From: Anaerocolumna jejuensis DSM 15929
GTDB taxonomy: Bacteria > Bacillota > Clostridia > Lachnospirales > Lachnospiraceae
Direction: 5' to 3'
DNA: 64,000 nt
NCBI RefSeq assembly: GCF_900142215.1
Contig: NZ_FRAC01000011.1
Coordinates: 186,001 to 250,000, forward strand
In this document: piece by piece, positions 54,283 to 63,423 of the stretch
Layout: each line of letters opens with the position of its first letter
Position numbering within the stretch: position 1 is the first letter of the stretch
Notes under the pieces: generated by a model
Seen by the model: only the letters and a program-made list of their open reading frames with translations
Told to the model about the DNA's origin: nothing
The model's database searches: none
Program-made: the position numbers and the translations under genes

Positions 54283-55452
54283 TTATTTCTTAACCTTAGC
54301 CAGAATGTTCTGGATTCTTTCTGTAGGACTTAAAAGCTTACTGATAGAAGAATCATGGTTTAAGGTATCAATTAAAAGAGCGATGTATTTACTCATATCT
54401 ACATTGATATAGTAAGGCTTTGATAACAGCTCCTCTGTCTGGTAAACCAGGTTGGTGGTAAGTACTCTGTAGATTAAGCCCTGCTCATAAGCTTCATCAA
54501 ATTTGGAAAGTCCGTTGGTAAATAATCCGAAGGTGGAGGCAACAAAGATTCTGCCGGCCTTTCTTCTCTTTAATTCCTTTGCCACATCAATCATGCTCTC
54601 ACCGGAGGAAATCATATCGTCAATGATAAGCATATCCTTGCCTTCGATATCGGAGCCTAAGAATTCATGGGCAACAATGGGATTACGGCCGTTCACGACG
54701 GTGGTGTAATCACGGCGTTTATAGAACATGCCCAGGTCTACACCGAGTACGTTGGCGAAATAGATAGCACGGTTCATACCGCCTTCATCGGGGCTGATTA
54801 CCATCATGTTATCACAGCTTATCTTCAGGTCCGGAACATGGTTCACAAGGGCCTTGATGAACTGGTAAGTAGGCTGAACGGTTTCAAAGCTCTTTAAAGG
54901 AATGGCATTTTGCACACGGGGGTCATGGGCATCAAAGGTAATAATGCTCTCCACTCCCATATTGGTCAGTTCCTGTAAAGCCAGAGCGCAGTCAAGGGAT
55001 TCTCTGGAGCTTCTTCTATGCTGTCTGCTTTCATAAAGAAAAGGCATAATAACGGTAATTCTTCTTGCCTTTCCGCCTACTGCCGCAATAATTCTCTTTA
55101 AATCCTGATAGTGGTCATCGGGTGACATATGATTGGTATGTCCGCATACCGTGTAAGTTAAACTGTAGTTACAAACGTCCAGAAGCAGGTAAAGGTCGGA
55201 ACCACGAACGGATTCTTTGATGACACCCTTTGCTTCACCGGTACCAAATCTTGGGCAGTGAGCATCAATAAGGTAGGAATCACGCTGATATCCTGCAAAA
55301 GCAATGGTGGAAGTGTGCTCACTTTCTCTCGCTTTACGCCAGTCTACAATGTAGTCATTTACCTTTTGACCGAGAGATTTACTGCTTTCCAAAGCAATCA
55401 TCCCCAAGGTACCGACGGGAATTGTTTCTAGTATTTTTTCTTGCTGCGGCAT
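54283..55452 (-). CDS. prs: Ribose-phosphate pyrophosphokinase (PRPP synthetase)
   Basis: A 389-residue enzyme making PRPP from ribose 5-phosphate and ATP, used in purine, pyrimidine, NAD, His and Trp synthesis. The PRPP-binding loop is IDDMISSGESM, and the region ITVIMPFLYESRQHRRS matches the ATP/flexible-loop segment. It is longer than the common about 315-residue form, with an extended N-terminus, a form seen in Clostridia. Monocistronic. Confidence 0.9.
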   Translation of the reverse strand: MPQQEKILETIPVGTLGMIALESSKSLGQKVNDYIVDWRKARESEHTSTIAFAGYQRDSYLIDAHCPRFGTGEAKGVIKESVRGSDLYLLLDVCNYSLTYTVCGHTNHMSPDDHYQDLKRIIAAVGGKARRITVIMPFLYESRQHRRSSRESLDCALALQELTNMGVESIITFDAHDPRVQNAIPLKSFETVQPTYQFIKALVNHVPDLKISCDNMMVISPDEGGMNRAIYFANVLGVDLGMFYKRRDYTTVVNGRNPIVAHEFLGSDIEGKDMLIIDDMISSGESMIDVAKELKRRKAGRIFVASTFGLFTNGLSKFDEAYEQGLIYRVLTTNLVYQTEELLSKPYYINVDMSKYIALLIDTLNHDSSISKLLSPTERIQNILAKVKK

Positions 55453-55700
55453 TTCGTTTGACCTCCAATTAATTTTAGGGAGTTGATAAGAGTATCTTAA
55501 ACCCCGTTGTTTAGGATAGATAGAAAATATGTTACTATACAGTAAACCCCAGAAATTCGTAGAATTTCGAGTTATTCAGCACTCTCATATGCATTTCATA
55601 TGTTATGTTCCTATGCCCAGCCCGGCAAAAATAAAGCAGCTGAAAATTCACGAAAATGTCCATTAACGTTATACCATTATCATGAAGGTTAGTCAAGGCT

Positions 55701-55780
55701 AAATAAAGAATTTAGCCGCTAAATATAGATTTTAACCGCTAAACAAAGAATTTGACCACCAAATAAAGATTTTAACCGTT
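55701..55780. repeat. 20-bp tandem repeat, four units, starting at the dnaC stop
   Basis: Units at 55701, 55721, 55741 and 55761 have an exact 20-bp period: AAATAAAGAATTTAGCCGCT, AAATATAGATTTTAACCGCT, AAACAAAGAATTTGACCACC and AAATAAAGATTTTAACCGTT. The rest of 55453-55700 holds no gene that can be supported. Confidence 0.9.
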
Positions 55781-56765
55781 AAAAGAGTTTTTTTAGTCGA
55801 ATATCCTCACCTACAACTTTTAACAGGGAAAAGTTGCTGGCAATTCTTGAGAATACTCGTTCGCTGTACAGGCTGTTGATATTGTCAAGGGACAGGTTGG
55901 TGGAGATTATGGTGGATTTGTTCCTGAGCAGCCTTTCGTTAATGCAAAGATACAGCTGCACATTTACAAAGGAATTATTAAGCTCTGTGCCTAAGTCATC
56001 GATAATAAGCAGGTCACAGTCCAGAATATACTCAAACTGGCTCTGGGACTCGAAGTTATCCTCGCCCCTGCCGAATTTGTTCTTCTCCAGGATATCAAAG
56101 AGCTGGAAGGCGGTTAAGTAGATAACGGTAAAAGCCTTATCCAGAAGCTCCTTTGCAATGCAGTTGGCCAGGAAGGTCTTGCCGACACCGGTATTTCCAT
56201 ATAGAAGAATATTTCCCTTGGTGGTATCAAAGCTGTCAATGTAGCGCCTGCATTCCTTCACTACCCGGATAATATTCTCTCTGGGAGTCATATTTAAGGA
56301 AGGCTCAACATAGGTCTCATCATAATAATCAAGCGAAAAGGTACTAAAGTTTTCCCGGTTGATGGCATCCTTCATATTGGACTGGGAGTAGACAATATCA
56401 ACAATAGCCTGTTTAAAGCAATGGCATTTTTCATTGCCCACATAGCCGGTATCCTTACAGTCAGGGCATTGGTAGCGGAGCTTTAAAAAGTCCTCCGGAT
56501 AGCCGTTTTGCCTTAGGAGAGCAGCCCTTCTCTTTTCCGCTCCCCTTGCTACTTTCTTCAGGGTATCCAGTGCATCCTCATTGCCGGTCAGCATTTCCCT
56601 GGCACTTTCGATGGCACAGGTCACAATCTCATCGTCGATTTCTCTCAGGGCAGGTATTTTCCCATAGGCATCCTCCATACGGATATCAAGCTCATGCTTG
56701 GCCTCAAGCTGTCTGTTATCATAATCCCTTAAGATTTTATTGTATTGATAATTTTTAAGAGCCAT
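55779..56765 (-). CDS. DnaC/DnaI-like helicase loader
   Basis: A 328-residue AAA+ ATPase. A zinc-binding segment CPDCKDTGYVGNEKCHC (about 118-134) precedes Walker A GNTGVGKTF and Walker B LLIIDDLGTE. The sensor region STNLSLDNI follows. The layout matches the DnaI/DnaC loaders that place the replicative helicase on DNA. It follows the DnaD-domain gene by 51 bases on the same strand, so both probably act together in primosome assembly. Confidence 0.92.
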   Translation of the reverse strand: MALKNYQYNKILRDYDNRQLEAKHELDIRMEDAYGKIPALREIDDEIVTCAIESAREMLTGNEDALDTLKKVARGAEKRRAALLRQNGYPEDFLKLRYQCPDCKDTGYVGNEKCHCFKQAIVDIVYSQSNMKDAINRENFSTFSLDYYDETYVEPSLNMTPRENIIRVVKECRRYIDSFDTTKGNILLYGNTGVGKTFLANCIAKELLDKAFTVIYLTAFQLFDILEKNKFGRGEDNFESQSQFEYILDCDLLIIDDLGTELNNSFVNVQLYLCINERLLRNKSTIISTNLSLDNINSLYSERVFSRIASNFSLLKVVGEDIRLKKLF

Positions 56766-56816
56766 AGGGTAAAATCTCCTTTAAAGGCGTAAATTCAAAT
56801 GGCAGATTCGAATACG

Positions 56817-58034
56817 CTAATTCATTTTTTTCTGCAATAGCTTTTGTTCCATGGAAGAATAATCGGCTTCCGTATAGGAACGCTGGGGGAAAGCATTAAA
56901 GCGGTTCTGGGAAGAGGGACGGGGCTGCTGGGGCTTTTGATACTCCTTGCCTGCGGTGCTGGCATTTGCCGCATTTGCTGCTTTTGCCGCAGAATCCTTT
57001 ACATGCTCTTCATCCAGCTTACTGATCTGTGCCAGTTCCTTAACACCCTTTTTATTCCAGTTCTCCAATATCTTATCCGCATATTTAAAATCCGGCTTCT
57101 GGGTAAGAAGGATGGTGCGGTTGCAAGCTTCGGTGATGATATCAATGGAAAAGCCGAATTTATTCAGCCATTTCTCTATGTATTGCTTTTCAATCTGACC
57201 GGGGGAACGGTTTAAACCAAAAGCTTTATTGATGGCATTGTAATTGCTGTTATAAAGGGCAGTCCTTGCTTCCGCTTTTTCAACGGTATCGATTCCTTCC
57301 TCTGCCCAGGAAAGGGCTACGGCTTCGATATAGGAAGGATTTTTCTTATTTTTGGAAATGCAGTATTCATACAGGTACATAATAAGCTCATTGGAGAACC
57401 CAAGGCTTTCATATAAATACAGGATTAATTGCATATCCATGGGCTTGATCAGGCGGTCCAGGTAAATCTCAATGATATTTAAGAGCCATTTCACTTCGTC
57501 ATTTTCCGTAAGCTGTTTTATTTGTGCTTCGGAGTAAGTGGGCTTTTCAAACTGGTGGGGCTTGGGGCTTTCCGTAACTTTGGAAGAGGCCAGCTCTTCA
57601 TAGGAGGACTGAGGTGTTTCCTCAATCTGTTCCTTCCTGTCCGGAAGATTGGTATTCCTGCCGCTTTCATAGGGAGTCTCGTAACTGCCGCTGTTATAGC
57701 TCATATTTGCAGCATCGCTGCCGGAAGACTTGCAGTCCGGCTCTTCAACGGTGATGGATGCGATTTCCTGTTTTTCATTTTTTTCCAAGGTAATCAGGCT
57801 AACCTTTTCCCAATAGCACAGAGCACGAATAATATCTTTTTCCGTCTCATCCAGATGGTCGGCTATGGACGATATGGTAATTCCAACATCGGCAGAGCTG
57901 TTCATACAGCGAAGCAGGTAAAGATATACCTTCACGTAGGAACCGCTGGCAACGGGCATATATTCATCGATAAAGCGGTTGGGCACAAGGGTCACACCCC
58001 GTTCACGGCTGGAATTTAACAGTATTGTACTCAT
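56817..58034 (-). CDS. DnaD-domain replication protein
   Basis: A 405-residue protein with an N-terminal winged helix (about 20-95) and two C-terminal DnaB_2/DnaD-like domains: VKWLLNIIEIYLDRLIKPMD ... ALSWAEEGI at about 165-245, and EKWLNKFGFSIDIITEACNR ... ADKILENWNKKGV at about 280-340. It is followed by a disordered Ala/Gln/Pro tail. This is the Firmicute primosome component that helps melt DNA and recruit the helicase loader, whose gene follows at once. A DnaA-box cluster lies about 100 bases upstream of its start. Confidence 0.88.
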   Translation of the reverse strand: MSTILLNSSRERGVTLVPNRFIDEYMPVASGSYVKVYLYLLRCMNSSADVGITISSIADHLDETEKDIIRALCYWEKVSLITLEKNEKQEIASITVEEPDCKSSGSDAANMSYNSGSYETPYESGRNTNLPDRKEQIEETPQSSYEELASSKVTESPKPHQFEKPTYSEAQIKQLTENDEVKWLLNIIEIYLDRLIKPMDMQLILYLYESLGFSNELIMYLYEYCISKNKKNPSYIEAVALSWAEEGIDTVEKAEARTALYNSNYNAINKAFGLNRSPGQIEKQYIEKWLNKFGFSIDIITEACNRTILLTQKPDFKYADKILENWNKKGVKELAQISKLDEEHVKDSAAKAANAANASTAGKEYQKPQQPRPSSQNRFNAFPQRSYTEADYSSMEQKLLQKKMN

Positions 58035-58132
58035 TTTTAATTAACCTCTCATTTCCTTTGTAAAACTATTGTATCATAGTCTAAAGTACTTGAAAATAGG
58101 CTAAATTTTAAGAAGCCGATTGTGAAAAAAAA

Positions 58133-58324
58133 TGTGGATAGTGTGAATAATGTGGATAAACTACCAAAATAATATGTAAAATAATGTAAAATCAGCAAAG
58201 AAGCTGTAATATACAAAGGTTCGGAATTTATTTAAGGCAGGTTAGCAAAGTATTTAAGAGATAAAAAAAATCCACAGCCTTATCACAGCAAAATTGTTGA
58301 TAAGGTTGTGGATAATGTGGATAA
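58133..58324. promoter_or_regulatory. DnaA-box cluster upstream of the dnaD-dnaC pair
   Basis: Reading the complement, boxes matching TTATNCACA lie at 58142-58150, 58151-58159, 58307-58315 and 58316-58324, with an 8/9 match at 58133-58141. The first three are contiguous 9-mers, as are the last two. They lie between a replication operon and murC, in an AT-rich stretch of about 190 bases. Confidence 0.75.
58262..58312 (-). terminator. murC terminator overlapping DnaA boxes
   Basis: On the minus strand ATCCACAACCTTATCAACAA pairs with TTGCTGTGATAAGGCTGTGG and ends in T8. It closes murC. Its stem contains one of the DnaA-box copies. Confidence 0.85.
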
Positions 58325-59728
58325 CTATAGTCCTAAAAGGTCATTTCCAATGGTTACAACGTCTCCGGCACCCATAGTTATCAACAAGTCACCGTTCGTA
58401 CAATTTTCTAATAAATAATTTTGAATATCATCAAAGTTCTTAATATGGATAACATCCTTCCCTTTTTTCTTTAAGGCAGCCTCCAGATCCTTGGAGGAAA
58501 TGTCTCCCGGGTCCTTCTCTCTTGCGGCATAGATATCCGTTAATACAATCTTATCAGCCAGAGAAAGGCTTTCTGCAAAATCATTTAGAAAGGAGCGGGT
58601 CCTGCTGTAGGTATGGGGCTGGAATACACACCAGATGCGGCTGTGGGGATAGTTCTTGGCAGCCTCCAGAGTAGCCTTTACTTCACTGGGATGGTGGGCA
58701 TAATCATCGACAATGGTAACCCCTGAAATCGTTCCCTTTTTCTCAAAACGTCTCTTGGTGCCTGTAAAGCGGGTAAGAGAATCTGCTACCACTGACATTG
58801 GTATCTGATAGCTTCTGGCCAGGGCAATAGCCGGCAGGGAATTGGAAATGTTGTGGCTTCCTACGACATTAAGGCTGACATCTGTAAGGAATTCCCCGTC
58901 TTCATAGAGGCTGTACCTGCCAAAGCCCTGTTCATCATAATGAATGTTACCGGCATAATAATGATGCAAAGCACCCTCTGCGGAGGAGGTCTCACTGGTT
59001 ATGCTGTAAGTGATAAAAGGACAGGCAAGCCCCTTTGTAAAATAGGAAATATCGCTGATATCACTGTTCAGGATTAAAAGACCGTTTTCCGGGAGCAGCT
59101 CTGTAAATTTCTTAAAAGAGCTTCTGATATCATCAATATCCTTAAAAAAGTCCAGATGTTCCGGCTCAATATTTAAAATAACACCTGTAGTCGGACTGAA
59201 TTTTAAAAAGCTGTTGGTATATTCACAGGCTTCCACAACAAAATGATCGGAGCTTCCGATTCGGATATTACCTCCGATGCTGTCAAGGATTCCGCCTACG
59301 GATACGGTAGGGTCCAATCCGGCTTCCAGCAGTATCTGGGATATCATGGAGGTGGTGGTGGTCTTTCCATGGGTGCCGGATACGGCGATGGCATCGGAAT
59401 ACCGTTTCATTACCTGACCTAAAAGCTCTGCCCTGTCAATAACAGGTATTTCCAGCCTTCTGGCCTCCATAAGCTCCGGATTATCCTCTTTTACAGCCGT
59501 GGTATATACGACCAGGTTTGTATCGGAGGTAATATTTGAAGGGCGTTGACCATAGAATACTGTAATGCCGAGTTCTTCCAGATGGTCGGTGGTGGTACTC
59601 ATTTTTGCGTCAGAGCCTGTAACTGTGAAATGCATGGTATGTAAAAGCTCTGCCAAACCGCTCATGCTGATACCGCCAATGCCTATAAAATGTACTTTAA
59701 TGGGGACGTTAAAATTAATGTTATACAT
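58325..59728 (-). CDS. murC: UDP-N-acetylmuramate-L-alanine ligase
   Basis: A 467-residue cytoplasmic Mur ligase adding L-Ala to UDP-MurNAc in peptidoglycan synthesis. It has HFIGIGGISMSGLAELLHTM (UDP-substrate fold), GTHGKTTTTSM (ATP P-loop), VEACEYTNSFLKFSP and the C-terminal VDDYAHHPSEVKATLEAAKN, all hallmark MurC blocks. It is a single-gene unit followed by a strong terminator. Confidence 0.95.
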   Translation of the reverse strand: MYNINFNVPIKVHFIGIGGISMSGLAELLHTMHFTVTGSDAKMSTTTDHLEELGITVFYGQRPSNITSDTNLVVYTTAVKEDNPELMEARRLEIPVIDRAELLGQVMKRYSDAIAVSGTHGKTTTTSMISQILLEAGLDPTVSVGGILDSIGGNIRIGSSDHFVVEACEYTNSFLKFSPTTGVILNIEPEHLDFFKDIDDIRSSFKKFTELLPENGLLILNSDISDISYFTKGLACPFITYSITSETSSAEGALHHYYAGNIHYDEQGFGRYSLYEDGEFLTDVSLNVVGSHNISNSLPAIALARSYQIPMSVVADSLTRFTGTKRRFEKKGTISGVTIVDDYAHHPSEVKATLEAAKNYPHSRIWCVFQPHTYSRTRSFLNDFAESLSLADKIVLTDIYAAREKDPGDISSKDLEAALKKKGKDVIHIKNFDDIQNYLLENCTNGDLLITMGAGDVVTIGNDLLGL

Positions 59729-60113
59729 AAGACACTTCCTATTCTCTGTGATTGCTTTTTCTGAAACAGAATTGCAAATATAACTAGGTGATAGTATTTA
59801 CCTATTTGTAATTATAATCAATTCCCCTGAAAAAACAAATCCTTTTTTCGCATACACTCATAATATGAATCTGCCCGGGGATAGGGAACTTGGGTCAGGG
59901 CAGAAGTTTATGGCGGATTATTTTCCCTGCGGGGGCATAAAAGGAGCTGCAGCCTACAGGAATAGTGTACCGCGGTCCTGTTAAAATCTTAATAAAGCAG
60001 GCATATATTGTGTAAAATGGTTATATAAAATACCATAATTGGAAATATAAAACAATACATTAGATAAAATGCTATAAAAAATATATATTCTAATAAAATA
60101 TTTGTAAAATTTA

Positions 60114-60142
60114 TTCACAAACCTGTAAATGAATGGTATAAT
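60114..60142 (+). promoter_or_regulatory. glgC promoter
   Basis: TTCACA, 17 bases, TATAAT, ending 31 bases before the glgC start. The 430-base murC-glgC interval upstream is AT-rich and otherwise shows nothing identifiable. Confidence 0.75.
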
Positions 60143-60173
60143 AATGTCAAATTAAACAACGAGAGGTGATTGC

Positions 60174-61448
60174 ATGATAAAGAAAGAAATGATAGCAATG
60201 CTTCTGGCAGGAGGACAAGGTTCAAGACTTGGAGTTTTAACCTCAAACATTGCAAAGCCCGCGGTAACATTTGGCGGGAAGTACAGAATTATCGACTTTC
60301 CGCTAAGTAACTGTATCAACTCAGGTGTCGATACTGTCGGGGTACTGACCCAATACCAACCCCTTCGTTTAAATACTCATATAGGGATAGGAATTCCCTG
60401 GGACCTGGATAGAAATATCGGAGGTGTTTCCATCCTGCCGCCTTATGAGAAAAGTACCTACAGTGAATGGTATACAGGTACGGCCAATGCGATATACCAG
60501 AACATGGAATATATGGAATATTATAATCCGGATTATGTCCTGATACTTGGCGGAGACCATATTTATAAGATGGATTATGAGGCAATGCTTGATTTTCATA
60601 AGCAAAAGAATGCAGATGTCACCCTGGCTACCATACCGGTTCCCTGGGAAGAAGCCAGCCGTTTCGGCGTTGCAATCACGGATGATGAAAGGCAGATTAC
60701 GGAATTTGAAGAAAAGCCCAAAGAACCAAGGAGCAACCTGGCCTCTATGGGAATATACATATTCAGCTGGCCGATTCTGAAAGAAGCTCTCATCACCCTT
60801 TCGGAGCAAAAAGGCTGTGACTTCGGAAAGCATGTTATTCCCTACTGTCACAAGAAAGGGGACAGGATATTTGCCTATGAATACAATGGCTATTGGAAGG
60901 ATGTAGGAACTCTGGGGGCTTACTGGGAAGCCAATATGGAGCTGATCGATCTGGTTCCCGTGTTTAATTTGTATGAAGAATTCTGGAAGATATATACCAA
61001 GAGTGACATTATACGTCCCCAGTTCATCGGGGAAGCAGCTGTCATTGACAAGGCAATTATCGGAGAAGGCGCCGAGGTTTATGGAGAGGTCCATAATTCT
61101 GTTATCGGTTCCGGTGTTTACATCGGACAAGGTGCCGTTGTCAGGGATTCTATTATTATGAAATCTACTGTGGTGGAAGAAGGAGTAAAGATTTACAAGG
61201 GTATCGTAGCGGAAAGTGCGACAATAGGCAAGGGAACGGAGCTTGGTGTCGGCGAAGAAATTCCCAATAATGCGGAGCCCTCAATCTACTCATTCGGACT
61301 GGTTACAATAGGGGAAGGAACAGTTATACCCCCCGGCGTCAGAGTCGGTAAGAATACGGCTATACGAGGAGTCACCGCGCCCTCCGATTATCCGAATGGT
61401 TACCTTGCAAGCGGAGAGATATTGATAAAGGCAGGTGAGAGGCTATGA
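60174..61448 (+). CDS. glgC: Glucose-1-phosphate adenylyltransferase, catalytic subunit
   Basis: A 424-residue ADP-glucose pyrophosphorylase making ADP-glucose for glycogen. LLAGGQGSRLGVLT is the nucleotide-binding loop, and FGGKYRIIDFPLSNCINSGV, LGGDHIYKMDY and FEEKPKEP are the substrate blocks. The C-terminal left-handed beta helix (hexapeptide repeats from about 290) forms the regulatory part. It overlaps glgD by four bases (ATGA), so both subunits are co-translated. Confidence 0.95.
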   Translation: MIKKEMIAMLLAGGQGSRLGVLTSNIAKPAVTFGGKYRIIDFPLSNCINSGVDTVGVLTQYQPLRLNTHIGIGIPWDLDRNIGGVSILPPYEKSTYSEWYTGTANAIYQNMEYMEYYNPDYVLILGGDHIYKMDYEAMLDFHKQKNADVTLATIPVPWEEASRFGVAITDDERQITEFEEKPKEPRSNLASMGIYIFSWPILKEALITLSEQKGCDFGKHVIPYCHKKGDRIFAYEYNGYWKDVGTLGAYWEANMELIDLVPVFNLYEEFWKIYTKSDIIRPQFIGEAAVIDKAIIGEGAEVYGEVHNSVIGSGVYIGQGAVVRDSIIMKSTVVEEGVKIYKGIVAESATIGKGTELGVGEEIPNNAEPSIYSFGLVTIGEGTVIPPGVRVGKNTAIRGVTAPSDYPNGYLASGEILIKAGERL

Positions 61449-62566
61449 GAGCATTAGGCATTGTTTTGGCAGGGGGAAATAACAATAAAATGAGAGAGTT
61501 ATCCCATAAGAGGGCAATTGCTGCCATGCCCATAGCAGGCAGCTACCGCAGCATTGATTTTGTTTTAAGCAATATGAGCAATTCTCACGTACAAAAGGTT
61601 GCTGTTTTTACCCAGTATAATGCGAAATCCTTGAATGAGCACTTAAATTCCTCCAAATGGTGGGACTTTGGCAGAAAGCAGGGAGGACTCTTTGTATTCA
61701 CACCAACGATTACAGTAGACAACAGTTTTTGGTACCGGGGTACTGCCGATACCATGTATCAGAACATAAACTATTTAAAAAGCAGCCACGAGCCTTATGT
61801 TATCATTGCTTCCGGAGACGGCGTCTATAAGCTGGATTACAATAAGGTCTTAGAATACCATATAGATAAAAAAGCGGATATTACCGTAGTATGCAAGGAA
61901 CTTGACGAGGAGGATGATACCAGCCGTTTCGGTGTCATAAAGACAGATGCAGATAACAGAATTACGGACTTTGAAGAAAAGCCTTTAAAGAGTGCAGATA
62001 AGAAGGTATCCATCGGAGTCTATGTTATCAGAAGGAGGCTTTTAATAGAGCTTCTTGAAAGGTCGGCAGAGGAAGACCGGTATGATTTTGTCAAGGATAT
62101 TGTTATCCGCTACAAGAATGTAAAGAAAATCTATACATATCCGATAGAAACCTACTGGAGCAATATTGCATCCGTAGAAGCCTATTACAAAACAAATATG
62201 GACTTTTTGGATAAAGGGGTCAGGGATTACTTCTTTAAACAGTATCCGGATGTATATTCCAAAATTGATGATTTGCCTCCGGCAAAATATAATCAGGGTT
62301 CCCTGGTCAGAAACAGCATCATCTCAAGCGGCTGTATTGTGAATGGAAGAATTGAAAATTCCGTGATATTTAAAAAGGTCTACATTGGGAATAACTGCAC
62401 GGTCAAAAATTCCATTATTCTCAATGATGTCCATATCGGAGATAATACCTATATAGAAAACTGTATTGTGGAAAGCCGTGATACCATCCGGTCCAATTCC
62501 ACTTACGTAGGGGATACAGACAATGTAAAGATAGTAATTGAAAGAAACGAAAGATATCTCATGTGA
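61445..62566 (+). CDS. glgD: ADP-glucose pyrophosphorylase regulatory-type subunit GlgD
   Basis: A 373-residue GlgC-like protein in the GlgD branch. The N-terminus LAGGNNNKMRELSHKRAIAA lacks the GGxGxRL loop of GlgC, so it is probably non-catalytic and modulates GlgC in a mixed tetramer. ASGDGVYKLDYNK takes the place of the GDH motif. C-terminal hexapeptide repeats are present. Coupled to glgC. Confidence 0.93.
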   Translation: MRALGIVLAGGNNNKMRELSHKRAIAAMPIAGSYRSIDFVLSNMSNSHVQKVAVFTQYNAKSLNEHLNSSKWWDFGRKQGGLFVFTPTITVDNSFWYRGTADTMYQNINYLKSSHEPYVIIASGDGVYKLDYNKVLEYHIDKKADITVVCKELDEEDDTSRFGVIKTDADNRITDFEEKPLKSADKKVSIGVYVIRRRLLIELLERSAEEDRYDFVKDIVIRYKNVKKIYTYPIETYWSNIASVEAYYKTNMDFLDKGVRDYFFKQYPDVYSKIDDLPPAKYNQGSLVRNSIISSGCIVNGRIENSVIFKKVYIGNNCTVKNSIILNDVHIGDNTYIENCIVESRDTIRSNSTYVGDTDNVKIVIERNERYLM

Positions 62567-62631
62567 AAGCAAAAGGGAATATTCCTTTTCGCATAAAAAA
62601 ACAGACAAGAATTTAAAGGGGGCTATACAAA

Positions 62632-62913
62632 ATGCAAATTACAGATGTTCGTGTACGTAAAGTGAGTAAGGAAGGGAAAATGAAAGCTGTAGTATCCATT
62701 ACGATGGATAACGAATTTGTCGTACACGATATTAAAGTTATTGAAGGGGAAAAAGGCTTGTTTATTGCAATGCCCAGCAGAAAGGCAGGGGACGGAGAAT
62801 ACCGTGACATTGCACATCCCATTAATTCGGAAACGAGGGATAAAATACAGAAGATAATACTTGAAAGCTATGAAGTAGCAGTAGAGGAATATGATGAGAA
62901 GATAGAAGCTTAA
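62632..62913 (+). CDS. spoVG: SpoVG, RNA/DNA-binding septation regulator
   Basis: A 93-residue protein of the SpoVG family: MQITDVRVRKVSKEGKMKAV, VVHDIKVIEGEKGLFIAMPS and RDIAHPINSETRDKIQ are almost invariant. It affects sporulation septum formation and other regulation by binding nucleic acid. AAAGGGGG precedes the start. Confidence 0.96.
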   Translation: MQITDVRVRKVSKEGKMKAVVSITMDNEFVVHDIKVIEGEKGLFIAMPSRKAGDGEYRDIAHPINSETRDKIQKIILESYEVAVEEYDEKIEA

Positions 62914-62940
62914 AAAGATGAAATTATCTTCGCTCCATAG

Positions 62941-62990
62941 AAAGGGGGTGCCGCAGGAGAATCTTATATCTCTTGCAGCAGCCCCTTTTA
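62941..62990 (+). terminator. spoVG terminator
   Basis: AAAGGGGGTGCCGC ... GCAGCAGCCCCTTTT imperfect stem with T4, 27 bases after the spoVG stop. Confidence 0.8.
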
Positions 62991-63030
62991 AAGACCTTGC
63001 AGAACACGGCAAACGCAAGAAACCAAATGA

Positions 63031-63248
63031 TGGATACCAGAGGACCAGGGGATTGGTTTGAAGTTTGCATTGAGAGGTTCTTTATTCCACTTAAGCTGCA
63101 AGAAACACAGCTAGGAAAAACAGCGCCATTGTTTGAGCGTAGCGAGTTTGGAGCTGTTTTGACTGTCAGCTGCGTTTTTTGCAGTTTTAGTGGAATAAAG
63201 GTTCTCGAACAGCGAAGTCCAAACCAATCTCCTGGTTCTCGTACCTTT
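63031..63248. repeat. 218-bp foldback element
   Basis: Two arms of about 80 bases pair through most of their length (GACCAGGGGATTGGTTTG with its complement at 63220-63237; GTTCTTTATTCCACT with AGTGGAATAAAGGTTC). An inner stem AAAACAGCGCCA / TGGAGCTGTTTT closes a small loop. Overlapping open frames on both strands are consequences of this symmetry. No transposase is seen. Confidence 0.85.
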
Positions 63249-63296
63249 CCATTAACTGGTTTCATGCGTTTGCCGTGCCTTACAGAAGGAAAGTTA

Positions 63297-63326
63297 TTGC
63301 ACAGGATTAGCTATATGCTGTATAAT
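63297..63326 (+). promoter_or_regulatory. Promoter of the transglutaminase-like gene
   Basis: TTGCAC, 18 bases, TATAAT about 100 bases before the start codon, just outside the foldback element. Confidence 0.6.
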
Positions 63327-63423
63327 ATAAGTGGGTTTACTATATATGGAAGAACAACCCGAAGATTTCAGGATTCAGGAAACCTGGCGGCTTATCATAG
63401 ATAGCAGGGAAAGGAGCCATTCT

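Noticed and set aside
58133..58324. Chromosomal origin (oriC)
   Set aside because: DnaA boxes are present but dnaA, dnaN and gyrB are not nearby and no clear DNA-unwinding trio was identified; a regulatory or titration cluster is the safer reading.
62924..63404. Overlapping frames of 113 and 143 aa on both strands
   Set aside because: They arise from the symmetry of the foldback element; the translations mirror each other and show no domain.
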